NCBI RefSeq assembly: GCF_006861795.1
Contig: NZ_VDGH01000004.1
Location: 124,001-188,000 of the forward strand
Direction of reading: 5' to 3'
DNA: 64,000 nt
From: Psychrobacillus lasiicapitis
GTDB lineage: Bacteria > Bacillota > Bacilli > Bacillales_A > Planococcaceae
Shown: piece by piece, positions 39,863-48,374 of the stretch
How the letters are laid out: every line of letters begins with the position of its first letter
Position numbering within the stretch: the stretch's first letter is position 1
The notes under the pieces: generated by a model
Told to the model about the DNA's origin: nothing
The model's database searches: none
Seen by the model: the letters and a program-made list of their open reading frames with translations, nothing else
Made by a program: the position numbers and the translations under genes

Positions 39863-42364
39863 ATGGAGGAAATTACACACTATTATCCTGTGGTCTTGTC
39901 TGAAAGTACTACAAAGACATCATTTAAGCTATCTGATTTAAAAAAGAGTGTAGCCTTGTCTAATTTTCTAATAATAGAAGAAAATGAAATGGTAGTTTAC
40001 CGCATCATTCCCCATAGCGACGTAGCCAACAACAACAAAAGATTGTGGCGTTCCATTTATAAAATGTATGAAATGTATGAAAAGCAAAGCAGTCGAATGG
40101 AAAGAAATCGATTTAAATTGACTTATAGAAAAAAAGATTACTTTTGGTTTGATGTGATTTTTAAAATGGAAGGTGGTAAAAAGAAAATAGAATTCTATAT
40201 AGCCACAACAGAATTCCAAGCGAAAAAGTTAAAGCGAAAAATTGAAAACAAAATGAGTGTAACGATAACTGAAGCCAGTATTAATGATTTGTATGTACCA
40301 GAAGAGAATACAGTTGTGCAGGAGATGAAATATCTTAAGCATGATATATTCTCACTTAATTCCAATTCGAACGAAACTAAAACACCTATCGCAAATGTAC
40401 TCAACACATTGGATGAGCTACAATTCGATGGAGATATAGCCCGTTTAAGTATAGCCGCTGAAGTAGAGAATAGATCAAAATGGGTTCGGAACTCTCAATG
40501 GGCTTATGAGAAAGCAAGAAAAGGAAATGTCCCTCAAAGGGCTAATTTGAATGGGAGACGTTTGGTAAACGGGGCTAAAGTAGGAATAGGGGCTATTATT
40601 AATGAAATAAACGATTTAGTCACCGACACTTTCGAAGCCTTAAGCAATGCATTCTTTAAAAGTGACAAAGGGATCAAGAAAGAAAAAATAATCAAAAAAG
40701 CGTATAGCATAGAGGATGAGATAGGGACAACGAGAATAAATCACGAAAAAGGAAATTTACCTGTATTTAAAACACATATCAGAGTGGTATCTCATTCAAG
40801 TGACAGGCTCACAAGAGACAGTATGGGGGAATCTTTAACACTAGCTATGCAAGATCTAACCGATACAAACGAGCTTAGTGGATTTAAGGTCACACATAAC
40901 GGCAAACGGGTGAGAATTATCCGTGAACTGAATCGATTAGATCTCTCACCTCAAACGAAAACCGATCCAAATGTAAATTTGATTAGTACAGACGAAATGA
41001 GTAAGTTAGCTCTAATGATGCCCAATAAAGAACTACAAAGAAAGTATGCGGATGCCCTAGATGTGAAAAAAAGAGTAGAAACTGAAATACCTGCAGTACT
41101 TCAGAAAGAAGATAATTTATTGCTAGGTCATTCTGAAGTGAAAGATAATAAAATAGCGGTAGGTTTGCAAGCGAATGAAAAAGAGGAATTCTATTGTGGT
41201 TACACTTTTATCGGTAAACAAGGTAGCGGTAAGGATAACGCTATTCAAAACTTTGTTTATGAAGGGGCCATGAAGCACAACATTTCATTCGTAATCCCTG
41301 ACTGGATTTGCCAACCTGGACACAAAGGGATGGCAGATGGTATTAGGGATCTACTTCCTCCGGATAAAATTATCGACCTAGATTTATCTCACGAAGACTG
41401 GATTATTCCAATGGATTTGACTGAGGTAATTGATAAGCTTGGAAGAAAAGGTGGCTCACGTTTTGCACTTGAGATGATTGATTTCATGCAGTTGGAAGGA
41501 TTAGCGCGATCCGAAAAATACTTAATGGAAGCGAGTAAAGCAGCTAACGGTTCACTGTTCAATATTAAACAGATAATTGAAGATGAAGAATTCCGAGCCG
41601 ATACAATCGAAAAGTTAATCGAAAAAGGAAACGTGAGGCTAGCGAAGGATTTACTGGCATGGGGATCAAATGATGATTTAGGAAATAAATGTGACGCTAT
41701 CTTGCATAGGTTGAATAAATTTTTTGGGGATGAAACGTTGCATGATATTTTCTCCCAGCCACCGAAAGAGGAAGTGGATTTTGAAAAGTGGATGAAGGAA
41801 GGTAAAACCATCATCATTCGCATGCCGAAAAGGAGACTAGGAAACGCAAGTAATACTCTAGCTCACTGGGTTACGTTAAAGGTGTTGATGACTAGATTGC
41901 TTATGAGTGAAGAAGATAAAGATAAACACGGTTGTTTCATGGTATTCAATGAACCTGAACAAGTTGAATCAGAAGGATTGGCACGTTTAATGGGGCGTAT
42001 CGCAACAGAAGGTCGAAAAGAACGACTAGGTTCCATATTCGCATTTCATCATTGGGGGAAGCTCCCTGGTTACTTACAGGATAATTTAATTGCTGGCGGC
42101 GTCAATCAATTCTTATTTGCCAACGATCATAAGAAAACATTTGAGATGGCAAAGGATCGTTTACATCCTACCTTTACAATAGAAGAAAGTCTACTTACTC
42201 CTAAACATTATGCAATTGCTATCCTCAATACAAAAGAGCCATTACATGCATTTATGATCCACATGTTACCTCCGCGGAAAGAGCGCTTTGATAATTCTTT
42301 TTTAACAAAACGACACGCTCAAATTTTCGGTAGAAGTTGGGAAGAGTTACAGCATGCATTGTAA
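39863..42364 (+). CDS. HerA/VirD4-like DNA translocase ATPase with unusual Walker motifs
   Basis: 833 aa. The N-terminal 430 residues are charged and unrecognised. The ATPase core starts with TFIGKQGSGKDNAI near residue 447, a Walker A in which the usual Ser/Thr after Lys is Asp. Walker B reads GCFMVFNEPEQVES near 690, with Asn in place of the expected Asp. An arginine-finger-like ATEGRKERLGSIFAFHHW follows, as in type IV coupling proteins. GGAGG precedes ATG. Probably pumps DNA or protein through the membrane with the two upstream membrane proteins; no relaxase is visible nearby. Confidence 0.65.
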   Translation: MEEITHYYPVVLSESTTKTSFKLSDLKKSVALSNFLIIEENEMVVYRIIPHSDVANNNKRLWRSIYKMYEMYEKQSSRMERNRFKLTYRKKDYFWFDVIFKMEGGKKKIEFYIATTEFQAKKLKRKIENKMSVTITEASINDLYVPEENTVVQEMKYLKHDIFSLNSNSNETKTPIANVLNTLDELQFDGDIARLSIAAEVENRSKWVRNSQWAYEKARKGNVPQRANLNGRRLVNGAKVGIGAIINEINDLVTDTFEALSNAFFKSDKGIKKEKIIKKAYSIEDEIGTTRINHEKGNLPVFKTHIRVVSHSSDRLTRDSMGESLTLAMQDLTDTNELSGFKVTHNGKRVRIIRELNRLDLSPQTKTDPNVNLISTDEMSKLALMMPNKELQRKYADALDVKKRVETEIPAVLQKEDNLLLGHSEVKDNKIAVGLQANEKEEFYCGYTFIGKQGSGKDNAIQNFVYEGAMKHNISFVIPDWICQPGHKGMADGIRDLLPPDKIIDLDLSHEDWIIPMDLTEVIDKLGRKGGSRFALEMIDFMQLEGLARSEKYLMEASKAANGSLFNIKQIIEDEEFRADTIEKLIEKGNVRLAKDLLAWGSNDDLGNKCDAILHRLNKFFGDETLHDIFSQPPKEEVDFEKWMKEGKTIIIRMPKRRLGNASNTLAHWVTLKVLMTRLLMSEEDKDKHGCFMVFNEPEQVESEGLARLMGRIATEGRKERLGSIFAFHHWGKLPGYLQDNLIAGGVNQFLFANDHKKTFEMAKDRLHPTFTIEESLLTPKHYAIAILNTKEPLHAFMIHMLPPRKERFDNSFLTKRHAQIFGRSWEELQHAL

Positions 42365-42370
42365 GAAGAA

Positions 42371-42402
42371 AACCACCTACCAAAAATGGAAGGTGGTTTT
42401 TA
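42371..42402 (+). terminator. Terminator after the translocase gene
   Basis: AACCACCT and AGGTGGTT arms, then TTTTAG. Marks the end of the accessory region. Confidence 0.75.
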
Positions 42403-42593
42403 GTGAATTGAAATGGGATAAACAAAGTCCAAATACAAAAAAATCTGTGCAAGGGCTTAGGTTTAATTTTGAGAGTGCATTTATAATAGTAGATACTCTG
42501 GTTTATTATTTAGATTTCACATATTTGATTGCTCCTTTAGGGGTTGAGTAATATACTGTACAATATAACGTATTTAAAGAAAAGAGTGATAAA
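42403..42593. other. Junction between accessory region and host chromosome, no gene seen
   Basis: AT-rich 191 bp with no credible ORF or tRNA. A weak promoter-like TTGATT (42526) to TAATAT (about 42550) precedes the hydrolase gene. An attachment site for the left-hand element could lie here but cannot be identified without its other end. Confidence 0.3.
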
Positions 42594-43238
42594 ATGGCTA
42601 CTTGTAATATCAGAACATATCCATTAGGATTTATTCAAACTAATTGTTATATTGTTTCGAATGCGGAAAAAGAATGCTTGATTTTTGATCCAGGTGGAGA
42701 AGGGGAGAAAATAGTAAGTGAACTTCGCAGGTTGAAATTGAAACCACTTGCCATTCTTTTAACACATGCCCATTTCGATCATATTGGAGCAGTAGAAGAT
42801 GTAAGAAATTCTTTTTCTATACCTGTATATATTCATACTGCGGAAAAGAAATGGTTGGTCGATCCAACCAAAAATGGTTCTGCCAAATATGCGGAAATTC
42901 CATCTATTGTATGCAAAGAAGCGGATGTTGTATTAGAAAATGAATCCAATCTAACAATTGGCAACTTTGAAATGCATTTACTACATACACCAGGACATTC
43001 TCCAGGTAGTATCACTTATTACTTTGTAGAAGCAGAATTGGCGATAGTCGGAGATACTCTGTTTCAAAACAGTATCGGGCGTACGGACTTACCAGGTGGA
43101 AATCAAGCTGAATTAATGAAATCAATTCATACCAAGCTTTTAACTTTACCAGAGTCGACTATTATATACCCTGGGCACGGTTCAGCGACAACAATTGAAG
43201 ATGAAATGGAATCGAATCCATTTTTAAATGGGTTTTAA
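42594..43238 (+). CDS. Metallo-beta-lactamase-fold hydrolase (YqgX-like)
   Basis: 214 aa glyoxalase II-like hydrolase. THAHFDHIGAV is the H-x-H-x-D-H zinc motif; HTPGHSPGS and GDTLFQNSIGRTD provide further ligands, and YPGHGSAT closes the site. In Bacillus, yqgX occupies the same place ahead of comGA. Likely hydrolyses S-lactoylglutathione/bacillithiol-type thioesters. Host gene. Confidence 0.9.
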   Translation: MATCNIRTYPLGFIQTNCYIVSNAEKECLIFDPGGEGEKIVSELRRLKLKPLAILLTHAHFDHIGAVEDVRNSFSIPVYIHTAEKKWLVDPTKNGSAKYAEIPSIVCKEADVVLENESNLTIGNFEMHLLHTPGHSPGSITYYFVEAELAIVGDTLFQNSIGRTDLPGGNQAELMKSIHTKLLTLPESTIIYPGHGSATTIEDEMESNPFLNGF

Positions 43239-43258
43239 TAAGCGCTAGGTAGAATAGA

Positions 43259-43290
43259 AAAAAGCAGCTCAATTTGAGCTGCTTTTTCGT
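43259..43290. terminator. Bidirectional terminator between hydrolase and DUF2626 genes
   Basis: AGCAGCTCAATTTGAGCTGCT, flanked by AAAAAA on the left and TTTTT on the right, so it serves both convergent genes. Confidence 0.8.
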
Positions 43291-43298
43291 TTGGACGA

Positions 43299-43541
43299 TT
43301 AATGTCCAGCGCCTGGTACGTGCATAAAAGTAGTGTAGTATGTAAAACCTGCGAAGAAGAACATTAAGTAAGCTCCGAAGATGTACATATACATACGTTC
43401 CGAAAGGTTTAAAAACCCTAAAAGAAGGAATAATCCCGTATTTGCTAAAAATAGTAGAGAAGCTTCTGACATACCACCTAAATAAAAGAAAACTGCAAAA
43501 ATCCCTGTCCAGAAAGCCATCACTTTATACATATTGCCCAT
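43299..43541 (-). CDS. DUF2626 membrane protein (YqgY-like)
   Basis: ATG at 43541 lies after AAAGGAGGG. 80 aa with three hydrophobic helices (MYKVMAFWTGIFAVFFYLGG, LLFLANTGLFLLLGFLNL, MYIFGAYLMFFFAGFTYYTT) and the tail FMHVPGAGH. Matches DUF2626 of Bacillales, encoded beside yqgX. Host gene of unknown function. Confidence 0.85.
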   Translation of the reverse strand: MGNMYKVMAFWTGIFAVFFYLGGMSEASLLFLANTGLFLLLGFLNLSERMYMYIFGAYLMFFFAGFTYYTTFMHVPGAGH

Positions 43542-43681
43542 TTGTAGTCCCTCCTTTTGCAACGACACAAATATTCTCTCATTCATTATAGATGATTATG
43601 TCGACAACTGTAAACTGATTATTGCACAACACTTATGAATATACATCGGATTGTCACAATTATGATTCATCTATAGTTTCA

Positions 43682-44362
43682 TTATAGAACTTCTATTTGA
43701 TATACGCAATTGTTACAATGATTTTGCATACTTTCTATTTGAACAAAATTATTTGTTGGAAAAAGTGCATCGAATTGTCCTTTTAAAAACGATTCATGCA
43801 AGGAACAAACGAGTGCAGGGTGTTTATGTAACTGATTTTTATAAGGACAATTGTAAATAGAAAAAGTGATGACTTTTTTCCCTTCATTTTCTGTAATTTG
43901 AGGTATATACCCAATCGCATTGGCAGCTTCCTTGAAAAGCTCCATTTTATCTTCAAAGGACTGTGTAGTAGAAGAAATATGCTTGATAATTGTTTGCCCA
44001 TATTGATAACTAATTTCTTTAGCTTTTGTGAGCGCATCGTCTCCCATGGAATCGACTAACTCTAACAGCCATTGTAATAATAAATGGTCTTCTTGTTTAG
44101 GGAAACTTAAATAGATCGGTTCCTCTGCAAGGAAATATATTCTGGCAGGGCGACCACCTTTTTTATTATTTTCTAGCTCGGAAGAAACTAGTTTTGAGTC
44201 ATTTAATTTTGTTAAATGTAGTCTTGCAACATTTGGATGTATGCCAAATTCATCTGCGATTTCTTGTACATTGACTTGTTTCTTTTTTTTCACTATATAT
44301 TGATAGATGGAGTATCTAGTTTCATCAGCTAGTGTATTTGTAATCTTTAAAGTGTCCTTCAT
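43682..44362 (-). CDS. ArsR/SufR-like HTH regulator with Cys cluster
   Basis: 226 aa. N-terminal winged HTH (TLADETRYSIYQYIVKKKKQ, VQEIADEFGIHPNVARLHLT). C-terminal region has four Cys arranged C-x13-C ... C-x2-C (NCPYKNQ...LVCSLHESF, HCNNC), reminiscent of the Fe-S ligands of SufR. It may sense iron-sulfur or redox state. Divergent from comGA, so could regulate competence or itself; inference. Confidence 0.7.
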   Translation of the reverse strand: MKDTLKITNTLADETRYSIYQYIVKKKKQVNVQEIADEFGIHPNVARLHLTKLNDSKLVSSELENNKKGGRPARIYFLAEEPIYLSFPKQEDHLLLQWLLELVDSMGDDALTKAKEISYQYGQTIIKHISSTTQSFEDKMELFKEAANAIGYIPQITENEGKKVITFSIYNCPYKNQLHKHPALVCSLHESFLKGQFDALFPTNNFVQIESMQNHCNNCVYQIEVL

Positions 44363-44545
44363 ACTATTTTCTCCTTTCCTATCTTTCTATAATTATAAAG
44401 TAGTAAAACAAAATAACAAACAAAACTATATATTAATAATTAGAAAATTTTAAGAAATCTCTTTATTTATTTGGAGAATGGAAGTATACTTAGCTTGTAT
44501 AGGTTGTATGCGGTCACAGCTTATACCTGGAGAAAGGAAAGATGC

Positions 44546-45562
44546 ATGCAACAAATAGAAAATACGATTGAGCAAAAATGTGCGCAATTATTAAGGAAAG
44601 CGCATAGGTTTGGTGCTTCGGATTTGCATATGATCCCAAACGAAGAAAGTTATTTCTATTATTTTAAGAAACACGCCCAAATGTTTGAAGCAGGGAAGCT
44701 TCCCCTCCCATTGGGTGAACGTATTATATCATTCTTCAAGTTTTTATCCTCTCTTGATATCAGCGAAAAAAGAAAGCCACAAAGTGGTTCATTTCAACAA
44801 ACATTCAATTCAAAAAAATTCTCATTTCGTGTTTCAACATTACCATCTGTATACGGAAAGGAAAGTCTTGTTATTCGTTTACAGCAACATGATAATGCCA
44901 AAATAATCCATGCATTGTCATTATTTCGAGATGCCTCCGAAAAAATAGTAGAGCTTGCGAACAATCGGCAAGGGCTGATTCTGTTTGTAGGACCTACTGG
45001 CTCTGGTAAATCAACGACTATGTATTCACTCACTAAATATTGTTCCGAAAACTTGAATCGCCATGTCATTTCTCTAGAGGATCCAGTAGAAAATAGTCAA
45101 TCGCATCTATTGCAAATTCAAGTAAATGAACGATCAGGAGTAACTTATTCAACGGGATTAAAAGCCATCCTAAGACATTCACCAGATGTAATAATGATAG
45201 GTGAAATACGCGACGAAGCCACTGCTAAAGCAGCTATCCAAGCTTCTTTGACGGGTCATTTAGTGGTGTCTACAATTCATGCTAAAGATGGTATAGGAGC
45301 TCTCTATCGATTAATGGACTTAGGGGTATCTGCAGAAGAATTGAAACAAACGATAATTGGTATAGTAACCCAAAGACTTGTGCCAATAATAAATTTGAAA
45401 CAACCGGAGCTTTCCGCTATCTTCGAAATTATTTCAGATGAATTTTTAGTAGAGGCATTAAGCTCGCTTATTACTGGTAATGACTTTCATATCCCACATG
45501 CAATTACTCTTTCCTATCAAATTGAGAGAGGGGTAAGAGAAGGTGTCATTCAAAGAAATTAA
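44546..45562 (+). CDS. comGA: Competence pilus assembly ATPase ComGA
   Basis: ATG at 44546 chosen for AAAGGAAAG site upstream. 338 aa of the GspE/PilB family: Walker A FVGPTGSGKSTT near residues 147-158, Asp box VISLEDPVE, Walker B VIMIGEIRDEATA. Powers pseudopilus assembly for DNA uptake and interacts with growth arrest. First gene of an intact-looking comG operon up to comGF. Confidence 0.95.
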   Translation: MQQIENTIEQKCAQLLRKAHRFGASDLHMIPNEESYFYYFKKHAQMFEAGKLPLPLGERIISFFKFLSSLDISEKRKPQSGSFQQTFNSKKFSFRVSTLPSVYGKESLVIRLQQHDNAKIIHALSLFRDASEKIVELANNRQGLILFVGPTGSGKSTTMYSLTKYCSENLNRHVISLEDPVENSQSHLLQIQVNERSGVTYSTGLKAILRHSPDVIMIGEIRDEATAKAAIQASLTGHLVVSTIHAKDGIGALYRLMDLGVSAEELKQTIIGIVTQRLVPIINLKQPELSAIFEIISDEFLVEALSSLITGNDFHIPHAITLSYQIERGVREGVIQRN

Positions 45563-46607
45563 AATGTATTTTATGAAAAAAGATGAAATAATTCCTTCTA
45601 ATATGCAATCGCCATTTTTAAGTAGATTAAGTGATTTATTGAAAGAGGGATATACTTTTCATGAAGCTGTATCTATGTTACTGCCTTTCCATGTAAAAAA
45701 TGCGAATAAAGTAATCATTCAGGTGACGGAGATCCAAAAAAACGGTTTAAATGTGAGCGAGGTATTTAAATTATTAGGTTTCCCAACTCGATTGCTTCTT
45801 CCTATTAATTTAGCGATGATTCACGGACAGTTACAGGAGACAGTTGCAACTCTTGGTGTGAATGTTGCTGTTTATGAACGGGCGAAAAAACGATTAAATA
45901 ATTTGTTAATGTATCCGCTCTTTTTATTTGTCGCCATTTTTATGTTGTTTACGATTTTCAGAATATATTTTCTTCCCAATATGGAAACTCTGCTCAATAC
46001 AAGAGAGTCCAGCAAACCAGATAACTCTATAGCTTGGACCAGTGTATTATTGCAGATGCCAAATACTTTTTTAATCATAATGATTGTAGCTATAGTGCTT
46101 ATAAGCATATTTCTACTTTTTATGAATAAGCGAACAGTGGAAGAACAGCTTAGTTTCTATCGGAAGATACCAGTTGTAAATAGATGGTACAAACTATTGT
46201 TGACTAGAGTGTTCTCTAGAGAAATAGGTGGACTAATCGAAAGTGGTATGCCTCTGCAACAATCTTTAGATGCATTAATTCAACAAAAAGAACATAAAGC
46301 CCTGCAGTTTATGGCAATACAAATGAAAAACAAAATTGTGCACGGTGAGTCTTTTTCTAAATCAGTTTTACTATTAGACTATTTCACGGAAGACTTTCAT
46401 CAATTTGTCGTGCACGGAGAAAACAGTGGGTATCTTGGTAGGGAATTAACATTATATAGCGAGTTTCTATCAGATCGGATTGAAACAAAACTTTCACGGT
46501 ATTTAAGCATTCTCCAACCAACATTGTTTTTCATATTAGCTGTTTTCATTATCGGTGCGTATTTAGCAATCTTATTACCAATATACGAAATGATAAATAT
46601 TGTCTAA
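45543..46607 (+). CDS. comGB: Competence pilus membrane platform ComGB
   Basis: GTG start within comGA (20-bp overlap). 354 aa with two T2SSF domains, each with SGMPLQQSLD- or EGYTFHEAVS-type loops, and three transmembrane helices (LLMYPLFLFVAIFMLFTIFR, FLIIMIVAIVLISIFLLFMN, LFFILAVFIIGAYLAILLPI). Inner-membrane anchor for pseudopilus assembly. Confidence 0.9.
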   Translation: MSFKEIKMYFMKKDEIIPSNMQSPFLSRLSDLLKEGYTFHEAVSMLLPFHVKNANKVIIQVTEIQKNGLNVSEVFKLLGFPTRLLLPINLAMIHGQLQETVATLGVNVAVYERAKKRLNNLLMYPLFLFVAIFMLFTIFRIYFLPNMETLLNTRESSKPDNSIAWTSVLLQMPNTFLIIMIVAIVLISIFLLFMNKRTVEEQLSFYRKIPVVNRWYKLLLTRVFSREIGGLIESGMPLQQSLDALIQQKEHKALQFMAIQMKNKIVHGESFSKSVLLLDYFTEDFHQFVVHGENSGYLGRELTLYSEFLSDRIETKLSRYLSILQPTLFFILAVFIIGAYLAILLPIYEMINIV

Positions 46608-46621
46608 GGGAGATAATTATT

Positions 46622-46945
46622 ATGAAGAAAATATGGAAAAATCAACGAGGCTTCACTTTAGTAGAAATGATGATTGTTTTACTTATTATTTCGGTTTTGA
46701 TACTTATCTCTATTCCAAATGTTACGAAGCATTCTGCCAATATTGATGAGAAAGGCTGCGATGCTTTTTTGAAAATGGTGGAAGGACAGATTCAGGCATA
46801 TAAAATAGAAAATAAAAAAATACCAACCATGGAGGAACTAAGTGAAAGCGAATTTTTAAATGGGATGGATGCGTGTCCAAATGGAGATAAAATAGAAATT
46901 GCCGCAGATGGAAGTGTGGATGTCATAAAAGGAAAAACGGAATAA
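46622..46945 (+). CDS. comGC: Major competence pseudopilin ComGC
   Basis: 107 aa with type 4 prepilin cleavage context KNQRG-FTLVEMMIVLLIIS and two conserved Cys (GCDAF, DACPNG) that form a stabilising disulfide. Main pilus subunit for DNA capture. Confidence 0.95.
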   Translation: MKKIWKNQRGFTLVEMMIVLLIISVLILISIPNVTKHSANIDEKGCDAFLKMVEGQIQAYKIENKKIPTMEELSESEFLNGMDACPNGDKIEIAADGSVDVIKGKTE

Positions 46946-46948
46946 TAG

Positions 46949-47401
46949 ATGGAGCAATTCAAACGAAATGAACAAGGCTTTACATTAGTGGAAACAATTC
47001 TTGTATTATCTATCGTGATGGTTATTACAGCCTCCGTTGTTTATGTGACGACTTCAAGAATAGAAGCTGCAGAAGAAAAACGTTTTTTTAGACAGTTTCA
47101 TTTAGATATGCAAAAAATCCAATCTATTGCTATTGGAGAAACCAAATATACACATATTTATTTTGATGAAAATGGCTCTAAATATGTGGGGGAATGGGCA
47201 AACACTCGTCTATTTGAGTATAAAGTGCCGAAGCATATACGTCTTTCTGCTGATAGTAGTTTAAAGAGGGTCTCTTTTCATCCAAATGGCATGGTGAGTC
47301 AATTTGGAACATTTTTATTTGAGATTAAAAAAGGTACTAAAACAGTTACAAAAACGGTTACAGTGTATATCGGCACGGGCAGGTTAAATTATGAGGAATA
47401 G
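46949..47401 (+). CDS. comGD: Minor pseudopilin ComGD
   Basis: 150 aa; prepilin signal NEQGFTLVETILVLSIVMVI then a GspH-like beta domain ending VTVYIGTGRLNYEE. Overlaps comGE by 11 bp. Minor pilin of the uptake pilus. Confidence 0.9.
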   Translation: MEQFKRNEQGFTLVETILVLSIVMVITASVVYVTTSRIEAAEEKRFFRQFHLDMQKIQSIAIGETKYTHIYFDENGSKYVGEWANTRLFEYKVPKHIRLSADSSLKRVSFHPNGMVSQFGTFLFEIKKGTKTVTKTVTVYIGTGRLNYEE

Positions 47402-47699
47402 TGATGGGTTTTCTTGGCCTGAGACTATACTGGCACTCAGTATAACTTTTATCATTGCGACCACTCTACTTCCATTACTAAATAATATGCAAGTTCAATT
47501 AGAAGATAAGAAAAGAAAATATCATGCCTCTGTTGTTATGCTGGAAGCTGCTAAAAAATATGTAACAGAAACTAGCTTAAATGGATCAGTGGATATTGAA
47601 AAGGTTACGTATGCGTATGAAATTCATAATCATCAAATTTGCGTGTACTACGAAGGAATGCGAGAGGAGAAGTCGAAATGCGTAACTTTTTCAAATTGA
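47391..47699 (+). CDS. comGE: Minor pseudopilin ComGE
   Basis: 102 aa; begins MRNSDGFSWPETILALSITF, a slightly degenerate prepilin signal typical of ComGE. Short periplasmic domain with two Cys (ICVYYEG and SKCVTF). Overlaps comGF. Confidence 0.8.
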   Translation: MRNSDGFSWPETILALSITFIIATTLLPLLNNMQVQLEDKKRKYHASVVMLEAAKKYVTETSLNGSVDIEKVTYAYEIHNHQICVYYEGMREEKSKCVTFSN

Positions 47700-48133
47700 G
47701 CATGAGCAACCAGGAAGGATATACACTAGTGGATGGAATTATACAGTTATCTGTATTAATGCTTTTTTCACAAGTATTTGCCGTAACGGTCGGCTGGACA
47801 AATAAAGTAGAAGAAAGTATAACAAATCCACTGGACACGGAATGGGCATTATTTGTTCAAAACGTAGAAACATATTTAAATGATATAGACTCACTCATCA
47901 TTCAAAAAGAGCAACCGGGAATACGACTCAAAAAAGGTGGAGAAGAGTATGACATCGAATTGTACCAAAATTTAATAAGAAAACAAAAAAATCGTTTGGG
48001 ACACGAGCAGATGTTATTACATGTAAAATCTATCGCGATATCCATCGAAGGTCAAATTCTACACTTCTCTGTCGATTTTTCGAATGGAATGGAAAAGGAG
48101 CATACTTTTTATGTTAAATTTCGTTCAGAATGA
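47678..48133 (+). CDS. comGF: Minor pseudopilin ComGF
   Basis: ATG at 47678 chosen for the GAGGAGAAG site (an in-frame ATG at 47639 lacks one). 151 aa, MSNQEGYTLVDGIIQLSVLM at the N-terminus and a C-terminal domain with LHFSVDFSNGMEKEHTFYVK. Overlaps comGG. Confidence 0.85.
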   Translation: MRNFFKLSMSNQEGYTLVDGIIQLSVLMLFSQVFAVTVGWTNKVEESITNPLDTEWALFVQNVETYLNDIDSLIIQKEQPGIRLKKGGEEYDIELYQNLIRKQKNRLGHEQMLLHVKSIAISIEGQILHFSVDFSNGMEKEHTFYVKFRSE

Positions 48134-48287
48134 GAAAGGAGTATTGTTTCCAGCTGCAATGTTACTATTATTAATCGTTTGTTTGTCCTTATTTTCGACA
48201 GCCGCTGCATATCAATCTAAATATCGAACATATGATTCGTTGGAATTGAGCAATATTAATGCTACTATCATTAAAATAGTAGTATAA
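48111..48287 (+). pseudogene. comGG: ComGG, truncated by prophage B insertion
   Basis: ATG at 48111 (AAAGGAG, 9 bp). Only 58 aa: MLNFVQNEKGVLFPAAMLLL, a normal ComGG-type membrane helix, then YQSKYRTYDSLELSNINATI and an abrupt IKIVV end. ComGG is normally about 110-130 aa, so roughly half is missing. The prophage B integrase gene converges on its end. The remaining 3' half should lie beyond the far end of prophage B. Confidence 0.75.
48262..48282. other. Candidate prophage B attachment core (attL)
   Basis: CTACTAT (48262-48268) and ATAGTAG (48276-48282) form a perfect 7-bp inverted repeat around CATTAAA, inside truncated comGG. Tyrosine integrase cores have this shape: two inverted arms around a 6-8 bp crossover. 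The mate attR would be outside the window. Confidence 0.45.
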
Positions 48288-48328
48288 AATTCAAGAAACG
48301 TTGACATATAAGCTTTAAAGCAATAAAA

Positions 48329-48370
48329 AATGCGAGTTAAAAATGCAAAAATCACATTTCACTCACATTT
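48329..48370 (-). terminator. Leftward terminator of the integrase gene
   Basis: Leftward AATGTGAGT pairs with ACTCGCATT (one wobble), followed by TTTTTATTG. Confidence 0.5.
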
Positions 48371-48374
48371 CTTT

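Noticed and set aside
42403-42593. A tRNA or clear att site at the right end of the left-hand element
   Set aside because: No cloverleaf or repeat could be found in the gap, and the element's other end is outside the window.
48225-48238. SOS-box-like CGAACATATGATTC in comGG
   Set aside because: It lies in coding sequence with no promoter beside it and breaks the conserved GTT half, so I treat it as chance.
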